In this document: in pieces, positions 52,319-60,935 of the stretch
How the letters are laid out: each line of letters begins with the position of its first letter
How positions within the stretch are numbered: the first letter of the stretch is position 1
Assembly: GCA_002390285.1 (NCBI GenBank)
Contig: DGPB01000004.1
Coordinates: 1 to 64,000 of the forward strand
Direction of reading: 5' to 3'
DNA length: 64,000 nt
Source of the DNA: Cellvibrionales bacterium UBA4451
GTDB lineage: Bacteria > Pseudomonadota > Gammaproteobacteria > Pseudomonadales > Porticoccaceae
Translations under genes and position numbers: made by a program
The notes under the pieces: generated by a model
What the model was told of the DNA's origin: nothing
The model's input: the letters and a program-made list of their open reading frames with translations, nothing else
Database searches by the model: none

Positions 52319-54463
52319 TTGAATGATTTAACTAATCCCGTCGAGGTCCTAGGGATCGATGCTGGCGGAACGATGACTGATACGTTCTTTGTGCGTAGAG
52401 ATGGCAAATTTGTTGTCGGTAAAGCCCAAAGTGACGCTGACGAAGCCAATGCTGTGCTGGAATCCAGTAAAGATGCACTGGCTCACTGGGGTCGTGAAAT
52501 AAAAGACGTATACCCAGAAATGGTTACCTGTGTGTTCTCTGGTACAGCCATGCTCAACCGTGTTGTTGGTCGTAAAGGTCTGCGCACTGGTTTGATCGTA
52601 AGTAAAGGCTTCGAAGACTTCCACCGTATGGGTCGTGCGATTCAGTGCTACCTCGGATATGCTTTTGAAGATAGGCTTCACCTTAACACCCACCGCTTTG
52701 ACGAGCCTCTGGTTCACATTCACGATACTCGTGGTGTAACTGAGCGTATCGATGCTAAAGGTCAAGTGGTCATTCCGATTCGCCTTCACGAAGCACGTGA
52801 AGCGGCTCGTGAACTGATCGAGCAAGGCGTTTCTGCAATTGCTATCAGCTTGATCAGCTCTTACCTGAATGGCTCCCACGAACGCGCTGTTCGTGATGTT
52901 GTTCTGGAAGTAGCTAAAGAAATGGGTAGTGATATTCCCGTTTTTGCTTCTGTTGATTACTACCCAGTACGTAAAGAAAGCCACCGTACTAACACAACTA
53001 TCCTCGAAGCCTATGCAGCGGAACCATCGCGCAAAATTCTTGGTCAGTTGAGCGAGCGCATGAAAGCTGAAGGTGCTACCTTCGACTTGCGTGTAATGGC
53101 TACCCACGGCGGCACTATTGGCTGGAAAGCCAAAGAACTGGCTCGTTCGCTAGTATCTGGTCCAATCGGTGGTGTAATCGGTGCTAAGTATCTGGGTGAG
53201 CAACTCGGTTATGAAAACATCGCATGTTCCGACATCGGCGGTACTAGCTTCGATATGGCTTTGATCACTCAAGGCGACTACTCTATCCATAAAGATAGTG
53301 ATATGGCTCGTTTGGTTCTGTCTTTGCCAATGGTTGCCATGGATAGTATCGGTGCCGGTGCTGGTAGTTTCGTGCGTATCGATCCTTACTCAATGTCTCT
53401 TAAGTTGGGTCCTGATAGCGCTGGTTACCGTGTAGGTACTTGCTGGCCAGAAGGTGGTCTGGATACAGTTTCTGTAACTGACTGTCACATCATCCTTGGT
53501 TACCTGAACCCTGATAACTTCTTGGGTGGTATTCTGGATCTAGACGTGCCTCGTGCTCGTCAATGCATCCAAGACCAAATCGCTACGCCACTTAACATGA
53601 GTGTAGAAGATGCGGCTGCTGGTGTAATCGAATTGCTTGACCTTTCTTTGCGTCAGCACCTTCGTGCAATGATTACCGGTAAGGGTTATAGCCCACGTGA
53701 CTTCGTGTGCTTCTCCTACGGTGGTGGTGGTCCAGTTCACGCCTACGGTTACACTAGAGGCTTAGGCTTTAAAGAAACGATCGTTCCTGCTTGGGCTGCT
53801 GGCTTCTCTGCGTTTGGTTGTGCATCTGCCGACTTTGAATATCGTTACGATAAGAGTGTTGACGTTGGTATCAACGACGAATCAAGCCCTGAAGATATTG
53901 AAGTAGCCTGTCTCAAATTGCAGTCAGCTTGGGACGAACTCAAAGTTAAAGTTCTGGAAGAGTTCGCGATTAGCGGTTTTGGTCCTGAATCCGTTACTTT
54001 GACGCCTGGCTACAGCATGCAATACATGGGTCAGCTGAACGATCTGGAAATTGAATCACCTGTAAAATCAATCAAAGGTAAAGAAGATTGGCCTGCACTG
54101 GTTAAAGCGTTTGATGAAACGTATGCTCGCGTATACGCCGATGCTGCACGTTCTCCTGAGCTGGGTTTTGGTATTACTGGTGCGATCCTTCGTGGGTCTG
54201 TTGTAACTAGTAAGCCTGCCATTCCTAAAGAACCAAAGTCTGGTCCTACCCCTCCTGAGAATGCAAAACTTGGTACGCGTAAGTTCTACGACAATCACGA
54301 ATGGGTTGAAGCTAGTCTGTTCCACATGGAAAGCTTGCTTCCAGGTAACAACATTGTTGGTCCAGCCGTTATCGAATCTGATGCGACTACCTATGTTATA
54401 CCAACTGGGTTCTCAACCTTCTTGGATGAGCATCGCCTGTTCCATCTGGTTGAAGCAGACTAA
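52319..54463 (+). CDS. acxA: Acetone carboxylase beta subunit (hydantoinase A/oxoprolinase family)
   Basis: A 714-residue ATP-dependent subunit. The start is TTG, with AGAGG eight bases upstream, giving MNDLTNPVEVLGIDAGGTMTDTFF; no ATG serves as well. GIDAGGTMTDT and the later SDIGGTSFDMALI are ASKHA-type nucleotide-binding segments, and LRAMITGKGYSPRDFVCFSYGGGGP is a family hallmark. In characterised acetone carboxylase, this subunit phosphorylates acetone and bicarbonate before carboxylation to acetoacetate. Length and order (A, B, C) match the Xanthobacter operon. Codons are strongly biased to GGT, CGT, AAC and ATC, indicating very high expression. Confidence 0.94.
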   Translation: MNDLTNPVEVLGIDAGGTMTDTFFVRRDGKFVVGKAQSDADEANAVLESSKDALAHWGREIKDVYPEMVTCVFSGTAMLNRVVGRKGLRTGLIVSKGFEDFHRMGRAIQCYLGYAFEDRLHLNTHRFDEPLVHIHDTRGVTERIDAKGQVVIPIRLHEAREAARELIEQGVSAIAISLISSYLNGSHERAVRDVVLEVAKEMGSDIPVFASVDYYPVRKESHRTNTTILEAYAAEPSRKILGQLSERMKAEGATFDLRVMATHGGTIGWKAKELARSLVSGPIGGVIGAKYLGEQLGYENIACSDIGGTSFDMALITQGDYSIHKDSDMARLVLSLPMVAMDSIGAGAGSFVRIDPYSMSLKLGPDSAGYRVGTCWPEGGLDTVSVTDCHIILGYLNPDNFLGGILDLDVPRARQCIQDQIATPLNMSVEDAAAGVIELLDLSLRQHLRAMITGKGYSPRDFVCFSYGGGGPVHAYGYTRGLGFKETIVPAWAAGFSAFGCASADFEYRYDKSVDVGINDESSPEDIEVACLKLQSAWDELKVKVLEEFAISGFGPESVTLTPGYSMQYMGQLNDLEIESPVKSIKGKEDWPALVKAFDETYARVYADAARSPELGFGITGAILRGSVVTSKPAIPKEPKSGPTPPENAKLGTRKFYDNHEWVEASLFHMESLLPGNNIVGPAVIESDATTYVIPTGFSTFLDEHRLFHLVEAD

Positions 54464-54489
54464 GGTCACCACATCTAAAAGATTGTTTA

Positions 54490-54501
54490 CGTCAATTGAC
54501 G
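54490..54501. repeat. 12-bp palindrome between acxA and acxB
   Basis: CGTCAATTGACG is a perfect palindrome in the 59-bp gap between acxA and acxB, 10 bp before the acxB Shine-Dalgarno. Role unknown. Confidence 0.5.
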
Positions 54502-54522
54502 AAAAGATACAGAGGATTAAAA

Positions 54523-56868
54523 ATGACAATTCTACGAACCCTCGAAGGGATAACAACTGGCAAGCTGTTGAGAAATGGCCTGTCACTAGATGATAACCGT
54601 AACGGTATTCTGGCTCGTTCAGCAGAAACTGGTCACTACAACGGTATCAAAACTCTAGAATTTAAAGACAGTGATCCAATCGGCTACGAACGTATTTTCT
54701 CAAAAGTTCGTGCTGGTCTGGTTAACTCTCGTGAAGTTGCTAAGAAAATTGCAGCATCGCCAATTGTTGAGCAGGAAGGTGAGTTGTGTTTCACCCTGTA
54801 CAACGTAGCTGGTGATTGTGTTGCAACTTCTACTGGTATCATCATTCACGTTGGTACCATGGGCGCTGCGATCAAATATATGATCCAGAACAACTGGGAA
54901 ACCAACCCTGGCATCAACGATGGTGACATGTTCACCAACAACGATTGTCAAACAGGTAACGTTCACCCATGTGATATCGCAACTATCGTTCCTATCTTCT
55001 TCGAAGGATATTTGCAAGCATGGGTAGGTGGTGTAACTCACGTAATTGATACTGGTGCTGTTGGTCCTGGCTCCATGTCAAACGGTCAGATCCAACGCTT
55101 CGGTGATGGTCTGCAAATTACTTGTCGTAAAACAGGTGTTAATGACACACCTCTGCGCGATTGGTTGCACGAAAGCCAACGTAACGTTCGTACTGTTAAA
55201 TACTGGATTCTCGATGAGAAAACCCGTATTGCTGGTACTCACATGATTCGTGAGATGGTCCAAGAATGTATCGCTGACGAAGGTGTTGATGCTTGGGAAA
55301 AGTTCGCACTTGAAGTTATTGAAGACGGTCGTCGTGGCCTGGTTAGCCGTATTAAGGCAATGACCATTCCCGGTAAGATCAAAACAGTAGCTTTCGTAGA
55401 CGTACCTTACACTCACGAAGACGTAAACGTACCTTCTCCATTCGCTAAAATTGACACTATCATGCACGCTCCGTGCGAAATCACTATCAAGCCTAACGCT
55501 ACTTGGCGTTTAGACTTTGAAGGTTGTAGCCGTTGGGGCTGGCACACGTATAACGCTAACCCCACAGCGTTTACATCTGGTATCTGGGTAATGATGACTC
55601 AGGGTATCGTGCCTACAGAGCGTATTAATGATGGTGCTCGTTACGCAACTGAATTCCGTCTGCCTAAAGGCACTTGGACTAACCCGGATGACCGTCGTAC
55701 AGCTCACGCTGATGCATGGCACTTCCTGGTATCTTCTTGGAGTTCTTTGTGGCGTGGTCTGAGCCGTGCTTACTTCGGTCGTGGTTACCTGGAAGAAGTT
55801 AACGCCGGTAACTCTAACCCTTGTAACTGGCTGCAAGGCGGCGGTATCAACCAAGACGGCGAGATTCATGCTGTAAACAGCTTCGAAACAGCTGCTTGTG
55901 GTACTGGTGCTTGTGCCATGAAAGATGGCTTAAACAACGCTGCTGCAATTTGGAACCCTGAAGGTGATATGGGTGATATCGAGATCTGGGAACTGGCTGA
56001 GCCACTTCTGTACATGGGTCGCATGCAAAAAACCAACTCTGGCGGTTACGGTAAGTACCGTGGCGGTAACGGGTTTGAGACCTTGCGTATGGTATGGGGT
56101 TCTTGTGACTGGACTATGTTCTTCATGGGTAACGGCTACATGAACAGTGACTGGGGTCTGATGGGTGGTTATCCTTCAGCGACTGGTTATCGTTTTGAAG
56201 CTCACAACACTGGCCTTCTCGGTCCAGACGGTCGAATCGCACAAGGAAAATCAATTCCTTTGGGCGAAGATTTGAACCCCGATGACCGTGAGTGGGAAAA
56301 ACACCTTGGTCCAGATGCTGTAGTTAAACGTGATAAGCAGTGCATCACAACTGAAGCAATCTTTGAAAATGGTGACCTATACTTGAACTACCTACGTGGT
56401 GGTCCTGGCTTTGGTGATCCTTTAGACCGTCTCCATACAGGCGCTCAAAGTATCGAAGAAGATCTGAACGAGAACTACGTTTTGCCTGAATACGCCAAGA
56501 AAATCTACGGTGTTGTATACACTCAAGATGAAGAAGGTACTTACACAGTTGATTCAGCTAAAACAGCCGTTAGTCAAGCTAAAATGAAAGAAGATCGTAA
56601 AGCCCGCAGCGTTCCTGTTCGTGAGTGGATGGAAACTGAGCGTGCCAAGATCCTTGATCTCGACGCTTCTCCTCAAGTTAAGCAAATGTTTGCGTCCAGC
56701 TTCGCGTTGTCTGAGCCTTTCCTGAATGATTTTAAAACATTCTGGGATCTGCCAAACGATTGGAATCTGTTGGAATCAAGCTTGGGAATCCCCATGTTTG
56801 GTGCTACTCAGACTATGGATATCAGCGAAATGCCGGACTGTAAGCCCGTCATTATGACTGAGGAATAA
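54523..56868 (+). CDS. acxB: Acetone carboxylase alpha subunit (hydantoinase B family)
   Basis: A 781-residue subunit. ATG 54523 has AGAGGA seven bases upstream and is chosen over an ATG nine codons earlier. The hydantoinase B-like core includes TSTGIIIHVGTMG, GDMFTNNDCQTGNVHPCDIA and GGVTHVIDTGAVGPGSMS, and the histidine and acidic residues there are candidates for the manganese site where carboxylation occurs. In Xanthobacter the corresponding alpha subunit has about 776 residues. It has the same high-expression codon usage as acxA. A tetraloop hairpin follows before acxC. Confidence 0.94.
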   Translation: MTILRTLEGITTGKLLRNGLSLDDNRNGILARSAETGHYNGIKTLEFKDSDPIGYERIFSKVRAGLVNSREVAKKIAASPIVEQEGELCFTLYNVAGDCVATSTGIIIHVGTMGAAIKYMIQNNWETNPGINDGDMFTNNDCQTGNVHPCDIATIVPIFFEGYLQAWVGGVTHVIDTGAVGPGSMSNGQIQRFGDGLQITCRKTGVNDTPLRDWLHESQRNVRTVKYWILDEKTRIAGTHMIREMVQECIADEGVDAWEKFALEVIEDGRRGLVSRIKAMTIPGKIKTVAFVDVPYTHEDVNVPSPFAKIDTIMHAPCEITIKPNATWRLDFEGCSRWGWHTYNANPTAFTSGIWVMMTQGIVPTERINDGARYATEFRLPKGTWTNPDDRRTAHADAWHFLVSSWSSLWRGLSRAYFGRGYLEEVNAGNSNPCNWLQGGGINQDGEIHAVNSFETAACGTGACAMKDGLNNAAAIWNPEGDMGDIEIWELAEPLLYMGRMQKTNSGGYGKYRGGNGFETLRMVWGSCDWTMFFMGNGYMNSDWGLMGGYPSATGYRFEAHNTGLLGPDGRIAQGKSIPLGEDLNPDDREWEKHLGPDAVVKRDKQCITTEAIFENGDLYLNYLRGGPGFGDPLDRLHTGAQSIEEDLNENYVLPEYAKKIYGVVYTQDEEGTYTVDSAKTAVSQAKMKEDRKARSVPVREWMETERAKILDLDASPQVKQMFASSFALSEPFLNDFKTFWDLPNDWNLLESSLGIPMFGATQTMDISEMPDCKPVIMTEE

Positions 56869-56890
56869 TCGTTAACTGAGAAATTGAACC

Positions 56891-56910
56891 GAGTGCCCCT
56901 TGGGGCACTC
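56891..56910 (+). other. CUUG-tetraloop hairpin between acxB and acxC
   Basis: GAGTGCCC-CTTG-GGGCACTC is a perfect 8-bp stem with a CUUG tetraloop, 22 bp after the acxB stop. There is no T tract after it, so it looks like an mRNA-processing or stabilising element rather than a terminator. Confidence 0.7.
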
Positions 56911-56945
56911 AATCAATGATCAATTAGATATAAGTGAGTATAGAT

Positions 56946-57446
56946 ATGTCTACATATACAAAAAAAGAAGTTGGGCAGCTGGTTGACGGCACGTTAGTTT
57001 GGGAGACAGTGCATCAAATGCTGTCGATGCCTAAAGATGAGGATCGTTATAAGCTTTACATGGAAGTACTGCAGGATGCAGTTTCCTATGATGACAAAAT
57101 CCTTTTGGCAGTAGGCCCACACTTGAACGTTGTGGAATCTGCTACTGATGGTGAAATCATTTATAAGTGTGATTGCGGCCATGACTTCGGTGATTACCGT
57201 AACAACTGGAAGCTGGGTGCTAACATTTATGTACGTGATACTCCGGAAAAAATGGACCAGGTTTATCCTCGCCTGATGTCTCCTGACACTACTTGGCAGG
57301 TTTATCGTGAGTACTCTTGCCCAACGTGTGGAACAATGCTCGACATTGAAGCTCCAACACCTTGGTATCCATGTATGCACGACTTCCAACCAGACTTGAA
57401 GACTTTCTTCGAGTGGGTCGGATTGCCTGCACCAGCAAAGATCTAA
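56946..57446 (+). CDS. acxC: Acetone carboxylase gamma subunit
   Basis: A 166-residue subunit starting MSTYTKKEVGQLVDG; a GTG four codons upstream lacks a ribosome-binding site. Two cysteine pairs, YKCDCGHDFGDYR and YSCPTCGTMLD, suggest a structural zinc site as known for this subunit. The length matches the roughly 168-residue Xanthobacter AcxC. It completes the alpha2-beta2-gamma2 enzyme. The stop codon lies in a 7-bp tandem repeat. Confidence 0.93.
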   Translation: MSTYTKKEVGQLVDGTLVWETVHQMLSMPKDEDRYKLYMEVLQDAVSYDDKILLAVGPHLNVVESATDGEIIYKCDCGHDFGDYRNNWKLGANIYVRDTPEKMDQVYPRLMSPDTTWQVYREYSCPTCGTMLDIEAPTPWYPCMHDFQPDLKTFFEWVGLPAPAKI

Positions 57447-57461
57447 GATCTAAGATCTAAG
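57441..57461. repeat. Triple 7-bp tandem repeat at the acxC stop codon
   Basis: ATCTAAG occurs three times in tandem at 57441-57461. The first copy supplies the final Ile codon and the TAA stop. It is consistent with recent slippage. Confidence 0.7.
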
Positions 57462-57476
57462 CTGAAATAGTAGTAC

Positions 57477-57512
57477 TGGGTCCCGGCCTTTTGGTCGGGA
57501 CCCATTTATTTT
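57477..57512 (+). terminator. Intrinsic terminator of the acxABC operon
   Basis: TGGGTCCCGGCC pairs with GGTCGGGACCCA (one G-U pair) around a TTT-rich loop, followed by TTTATTTT. It should separate acxABC from the secB-like gene. Confidence 0.85.
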
Positions 57513-57736
57513 AGGCTTATCAAAAGTTCTAAACTGGATTCGGTTTCAAACCTTCCTAACTATTTTCTAGCGTTCGTAAGCAAATAGTTAATCCGTAGAG
57601 GGGCTTGCCCAGCTTATATCTGCCAGTACTGCTGGATAGAAAAATTTATCGATTAAATCATTGAAATATTGCCAGTCATCCCAACATTATTGGTTAAGTT
57701 GGTTGACCGTAAATTATAAGTGTTGAGGAGAAGACT

Positions 57737-58189
57737 ATGTCCAAAAAGAACAATGATGAGAAAAACAATGAACCGCATTTTTCAATGCAGAAAATATATT
57801 TAAAGAAGAGTATTTTTGAATCACCTAATTCCGCCAGTGTTTTTGGTACCGATTGGAAGCCAGAAACTACGCTAGATCTCAATATTAGTCACAATGTCAT
57901 TGATGATAATGGTCGCTACGAAGTTACTGTGACGGTTGAGGTTACAGCGAAGAACCAAGAAATTGCGGCATTTAATCTGATCGTTGATCAGGCGGCAATG
58001 TTCCTAATTTCAGGCTTTCCAGAAGACCGTTTGAATGAAGCTTTGAACTCAGCCTGCCCATCTATTATGTTCCCTTACCTTCGCGAAACAGTGGATCATA
58101 CCTTGCTTAAAGCGGGCTACCCTCCTCTGATGCTTGCGCCCATTAATTTTGATGCAATGTATAAAGAGAAAAAAGGACTGGCCCATTAA
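57737..58189 (+). CDS. secB: SecB-family protein-export chaperone, divergent
   Basis: A 150-residue homologue of the tetrameric chaperone SecB. Matching segments are FSMQKIYLKKSIFESPNS, DWKPETTLDLN, YEVTVTVEVTA, ACPSIMFPYLRETVD and PPLMLAPINFDAMY. GAGGAG precedes the ATG. It ends soon after the core (KEKKGLAH) and lacks the longer SecA-interacting tail of E. coli SecB. A housekeeping secB usually lies beside grxC and gpsA, so this copy near acxABC is probably a second, specialised one. It has no such neighbours and is beyond the acx terminator. Client unknown. Confidence 0.85.
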   Translation: MSKKNNDEKNNEPHFSMQKIYLKKSIFESPNSASVFGTDWKPETTLDLNISHNVIDDNGRYEVTVTVEVTAKNQEIAAFNLIVDQAAMFLISGFPEDRLNEALNSACPSIMFPYLRETVDHTLLKAGYPPLMLAPINFDAMYKEKKGLAH

Positions 58190-58530
58190 TACAAGCGCCC
58201 AATAAATAAAGGGCGCACATATAAAATTTATCAAATGATGTCGAGAGCAGGCTTTCGGCATCATTTAACGTCCTGAGTCTAACGTCTATACCAGCCACAA
58301 TTTTCTGCTTACCAGATTAAGCCTGATGACCACGGTATTTATTGAACGATCAATCATTAGCGCGAGTAACGGGCTAAGTAAGTCTATCTGCCCCCCCCCC
58401 TCTATCCTCTAACTATCGAACACGGTACTAAATTTGCGATGAATCAAGATCATCGACACCATTTAATGTAAATCGCGATACTATTCTATACATTAAGTAC
58501 TGAGCTTATTTTGTGCTGAAGGAATAGTGA
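58190..58530. other. Non-coding region between the secB-like gene and the GGT-like gene
   Basis: 341 bp with two hairpins: GCGCCC/GGGCGC (58195-58216) and a 12-bp stem with one mismatch (58233-58244 with 58255-58266). Neither has a convincing T tract. A run of ten C lies at 58391-58400, about 130 bp before the next start codon. No gene seen. Confidence 0.6.
58391..58400. repeat. Homopolymeric C10 tract
   Basis: Ten consecutive C residues between CTG and TCT, upstream of the GGT-like gene. Long C tracts are prone to slippage and could alter promoter spacing; no effect is shown. Confidence 0.7.
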
Positions 58531-60093
58531 GTGCCTATAATGAAGGGTGCCATTGCGGCAGGCCATCCGATGACTGCGGCTGCAGCCGAGGAAATCTTAC
58601 AAGATGGTGGCAATGCCTTTGATGCGATTGTAGCGGCCCATTTTTGCGCATGCGTAGTAGAACCCGTATTGGCATCATTGGCGGGTGGCGGCTATATGCT
58701 GGCTCAGAAAGAAGGCGCTGACCCGATTGTGTACGACTTCTTCGTACAAACCCCTCGATCAAGAAATTCAAAAACCGCACCTGATTTCTTCCCTATTCAT
58801 GCTGATTTTGGCACGGTATTACAGGAATTTCATATAGGATTGGGATCCATCGCTGTGCCTGGTTCAGTGCGTGGTATGTTTGAAATTCACCGCGATCTTT
58901 GTACGCTACCGATGAGTCGTCTCGTTGAGCCTGCGGTAAAGGCGGCAAGAGAGGGGGTGCGACTCAGTCATCTTCAAGCAAAGATTTTTGACATCGTCAG
59001 TCCTATTTATTCGGCGACCCGAGAAGCACGTCAGACGTATATCAGTCCTACGAAGTCGGGATTCTTGGTCAGTGAAAATGATTTACTGAAGCAGCCTAAA
59101 TTGGCTGAGACCCTCGGCAGCTTAGCAAAAGAAGGCGATAAATTATTTTACGAGGGAGATATTGCCAATAAAATAGCACAGCTCTGTACAGAGGGCGGTG
59201 GGTATTTAACACGCGATGATTTGAGTCATTATCAAGTGATACGCAGGCCGCCTTTACAGCTGAAGTATCGAAATGCCCGATTGTTTACCAATCCCCCACC
59301 AGCTTCTGGGGGTATTTTGATTGCAATGGCGTTAAAACTCCTTGAGCAGCAGAATGTGGGTGCATTGGGTTTTGGCAGCTACCAGCACTTGGACTTATTG
59401 GCGGCAGGCATGGCGGCGACGAATCAGGCTCGTTTGGATATGCTGTTAACAAATAGTGACGGAGTGGCGGAATACTTACTGGAGGAACAGTACTTGAGCC
59501 AGTATCGCCAGCAGGTAGCTGATCGTGCCCAATGTTTACGGGGTACAACCCATATTAGTGTGGTCGATGGTTTTGGGAATAGTGCTAGCATGACAGTGAG
59601 TAATGGCGAGGGCTGTGGCTACATGGCACCTGGTACAGGCATTATGTTGAATAACATGCTGGGAGAAGAGGACATCAATCCCGCTGGTTTTCACTGTTGG
59701 CCAGAAAACCAGCGAATGACCTCGATGATGTCTCCCAGTCTATTGCAGTTGGATAATGGCACATCAGTGGCGTTAGGTTCGGGCGGATCAAATCGCATTC
59801 GCACGGCGATTTTACAGGTAGTGAGCAACCTCGTGGATTTCGCCATGTCGCCGGAGCAGGCGGTATCGGCGCCCCGGATACATTATGAAAATGAGTTGCT
59901 AAACATTGAGCCTGGATTTGAGGATGCAGCACTTAACATGCTGAAAGATGATTACCCTAACCAGAAGCGTTGGGAGCAGCTTAATTTATTTTTCGGTGGT
60001 GTTCACACGGTTGAATTTGATGGTCATCATTTTCATGGTGTGGGCGATTCTCGCCGTGGTGGGGTTGGTGTTGTCGTGAACGGCGATCCTTAA
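58531..60093 (+). CDS. Gamma-glutamyltransferase-like Ntn hydrolase without signal peptide
   Basis: A 520-residue member of the gamma-glutamyltranspeptidase family. GTG 58531 has AAGGA seven bases upstream; ATG 58540 is an alternative. It starts directly in the enzyme core (AIAAGHPMTAAAAEEIL), so it is probably cytoplasmic, unlike most periplasmic GGTs. T339 in GTTHISVVD is the expected self-cleavage nucleophile, giving subunits of about 338 and 182 residues. SNGEGCGYMAPGTGIMLNNMLGE and GSGGSNRIRTAI line the active site. Some relatives are cephalosporin acylases or other amidohydrolases, so the substrate is not certain. Confidence 0.87.
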   Translation: MPIMKGAIAAGHPMTAAAAEEILQDGGNAFDAIVAAHFCACVVEPVLASLAGGGYMLAQKEGADPIVYDFFVQTPRSRNSKTAPDFFPIHADFGTVLQEFHIGLGSIAVPGSVRGMFEIHRDLCTLPMSRLVEPAVKAAREGVRLSHLQAKIFDIVSPIYSATREARQTYISPTKSGFLVSENDLLKQPKLAETLGSLAKEGDKLFYEGDIANKIAQLCTEGGGYLTRDDLSHYQVIRRPPLQLKYRNARLFTNPPPASGGILIAMALKLLEQQNVGALGFGSYQHLDLLAAGMAATNQARLDMLLTNSDGVAEYLLEEQYLSQYRQQVADRAQCLRGTTHISVVDGFGNSASMTVSNGEGCGYMAPGTGIMLNNMLGEEDINPAGFHCWPENQRMTSMMSPSLLQLDNGTSVALGSGGSNRIRTAILQVVSNLVDFAMSPEQAVSAPRIHYENELLNIEPGFEDAALNMLKDDYPNQKRWEQLNLFFGGVHTVEFDGHHFHGVGDSRRGGVGVVVNGDP

Positions 60094-60200
60094 CAAAATG
60101 GGTATGCAGAAAATATTTTCAGAATGCTAACTCTAGAAAATTACCCCGAGACCGTCAATTAAAGAAAGGAACTTAAAGATAACCACCTAGAGAGCGCCAC

Positions 60201-60935
60201 CTAAAGAAAGTCACCCCAAAGTGACTGAAGGATACTGATGGCGACAACGGGTGCTGTTTCAGTGCGTAACACTCGAGGTCCAAGGGTTAGTGATGTAAAT
60301 CTAGCGTCTTCAGCCAGTTTGATTTCTTGAGAACTCAACCCACCTTCAGGGCCAATCAACAGGGCAGCACTTGCAGCCTGTTGTGTACCCAGTTCTCGAA
60401 TATTGTGATCGCTGCGGTGGTGCAGGACTAATTTTTTGTCAGCCTCCACCGTCCTAAGCCACTGGTCGATAGTGATAGGTGAGTGGATGATGGGGATTCG
60501 ATTGCGGTATGACTGTTCACAGGCACTGATGCAGATCTGCTGCCAGTGACGCACTTTCTTTTCAGCCCGCTCCCCTTTTAGTTTCACTTCGGTCCGTTCG
60601 GTATACAACGGTGTAATTTCAGTAACGCCTACCTCAGTGGCTTTTTGGATCAGCCAGTCCATCCGGTCACCTCGGGACATCCCGATACCAAGATGGATGT
60701 GCAGGGGAGATTCACGCTCAGTGTCAGTGAAACGGGCCACGGAGGCGGTTACCCGCTTGCTGCTACATTCACCAAGGGTGGCGAGAAACTCGCCGCCCTG
60801 GCCATTGAACAGCGATACCGGGTCGCCAGACTTTAGCCGCAATACGGTGGCCAAATGACGAGAAGATATCGCGTCCAGCGTCACCTCCTCACCAGTGGTT
60901 AAGGGTTGGTCGGTAAAAACCCGAATTTCACGCAT
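60201..60935 (-). CDS. rsmE: 16S rRNA (uracil1498-N3)-methyltransferase
   Basis: A 244-residue SPOUT-class methyltransferase. An N-terminal PUA-like domain precedes the knotted domain with KATEVGVTEITPLYTERT, LIGPEGGLSSQEI and LGPRVLRTETAPV. Its start shares a base with the metF stop (TAATG), so translation is coupled to the methionine-cycle genes. Confidence 0.96.
   Translation of the reverse strand: MREIRVFTDQPLTTGEEVTLDAISSRHLATVLRLKSGDPVSLFNGQGGEFLATLGECSSKRVTASVARFTDTERESPLHIHLGIGMSRGDRMDWLIQKATEVGVTEITPLYTERTEVKLKGERAEKKVRHWQQICISACEQSYRNRIPIIHSPITIDQWLRTVEADKKLVLHHRSDHNIRELGTQQAASAALLIGPEGGLSSQEIKLAEDARFTSLTLGPRVLRTETAPVVAISILQSLWGDFL

Noticed and set aside
52349..53107. 252-codon minus-strand frame inside acxA
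   Set aside because: Long antisense frames arise from the strong codon bias of acxA; there is no ribosome-binding site or recognisable domain.
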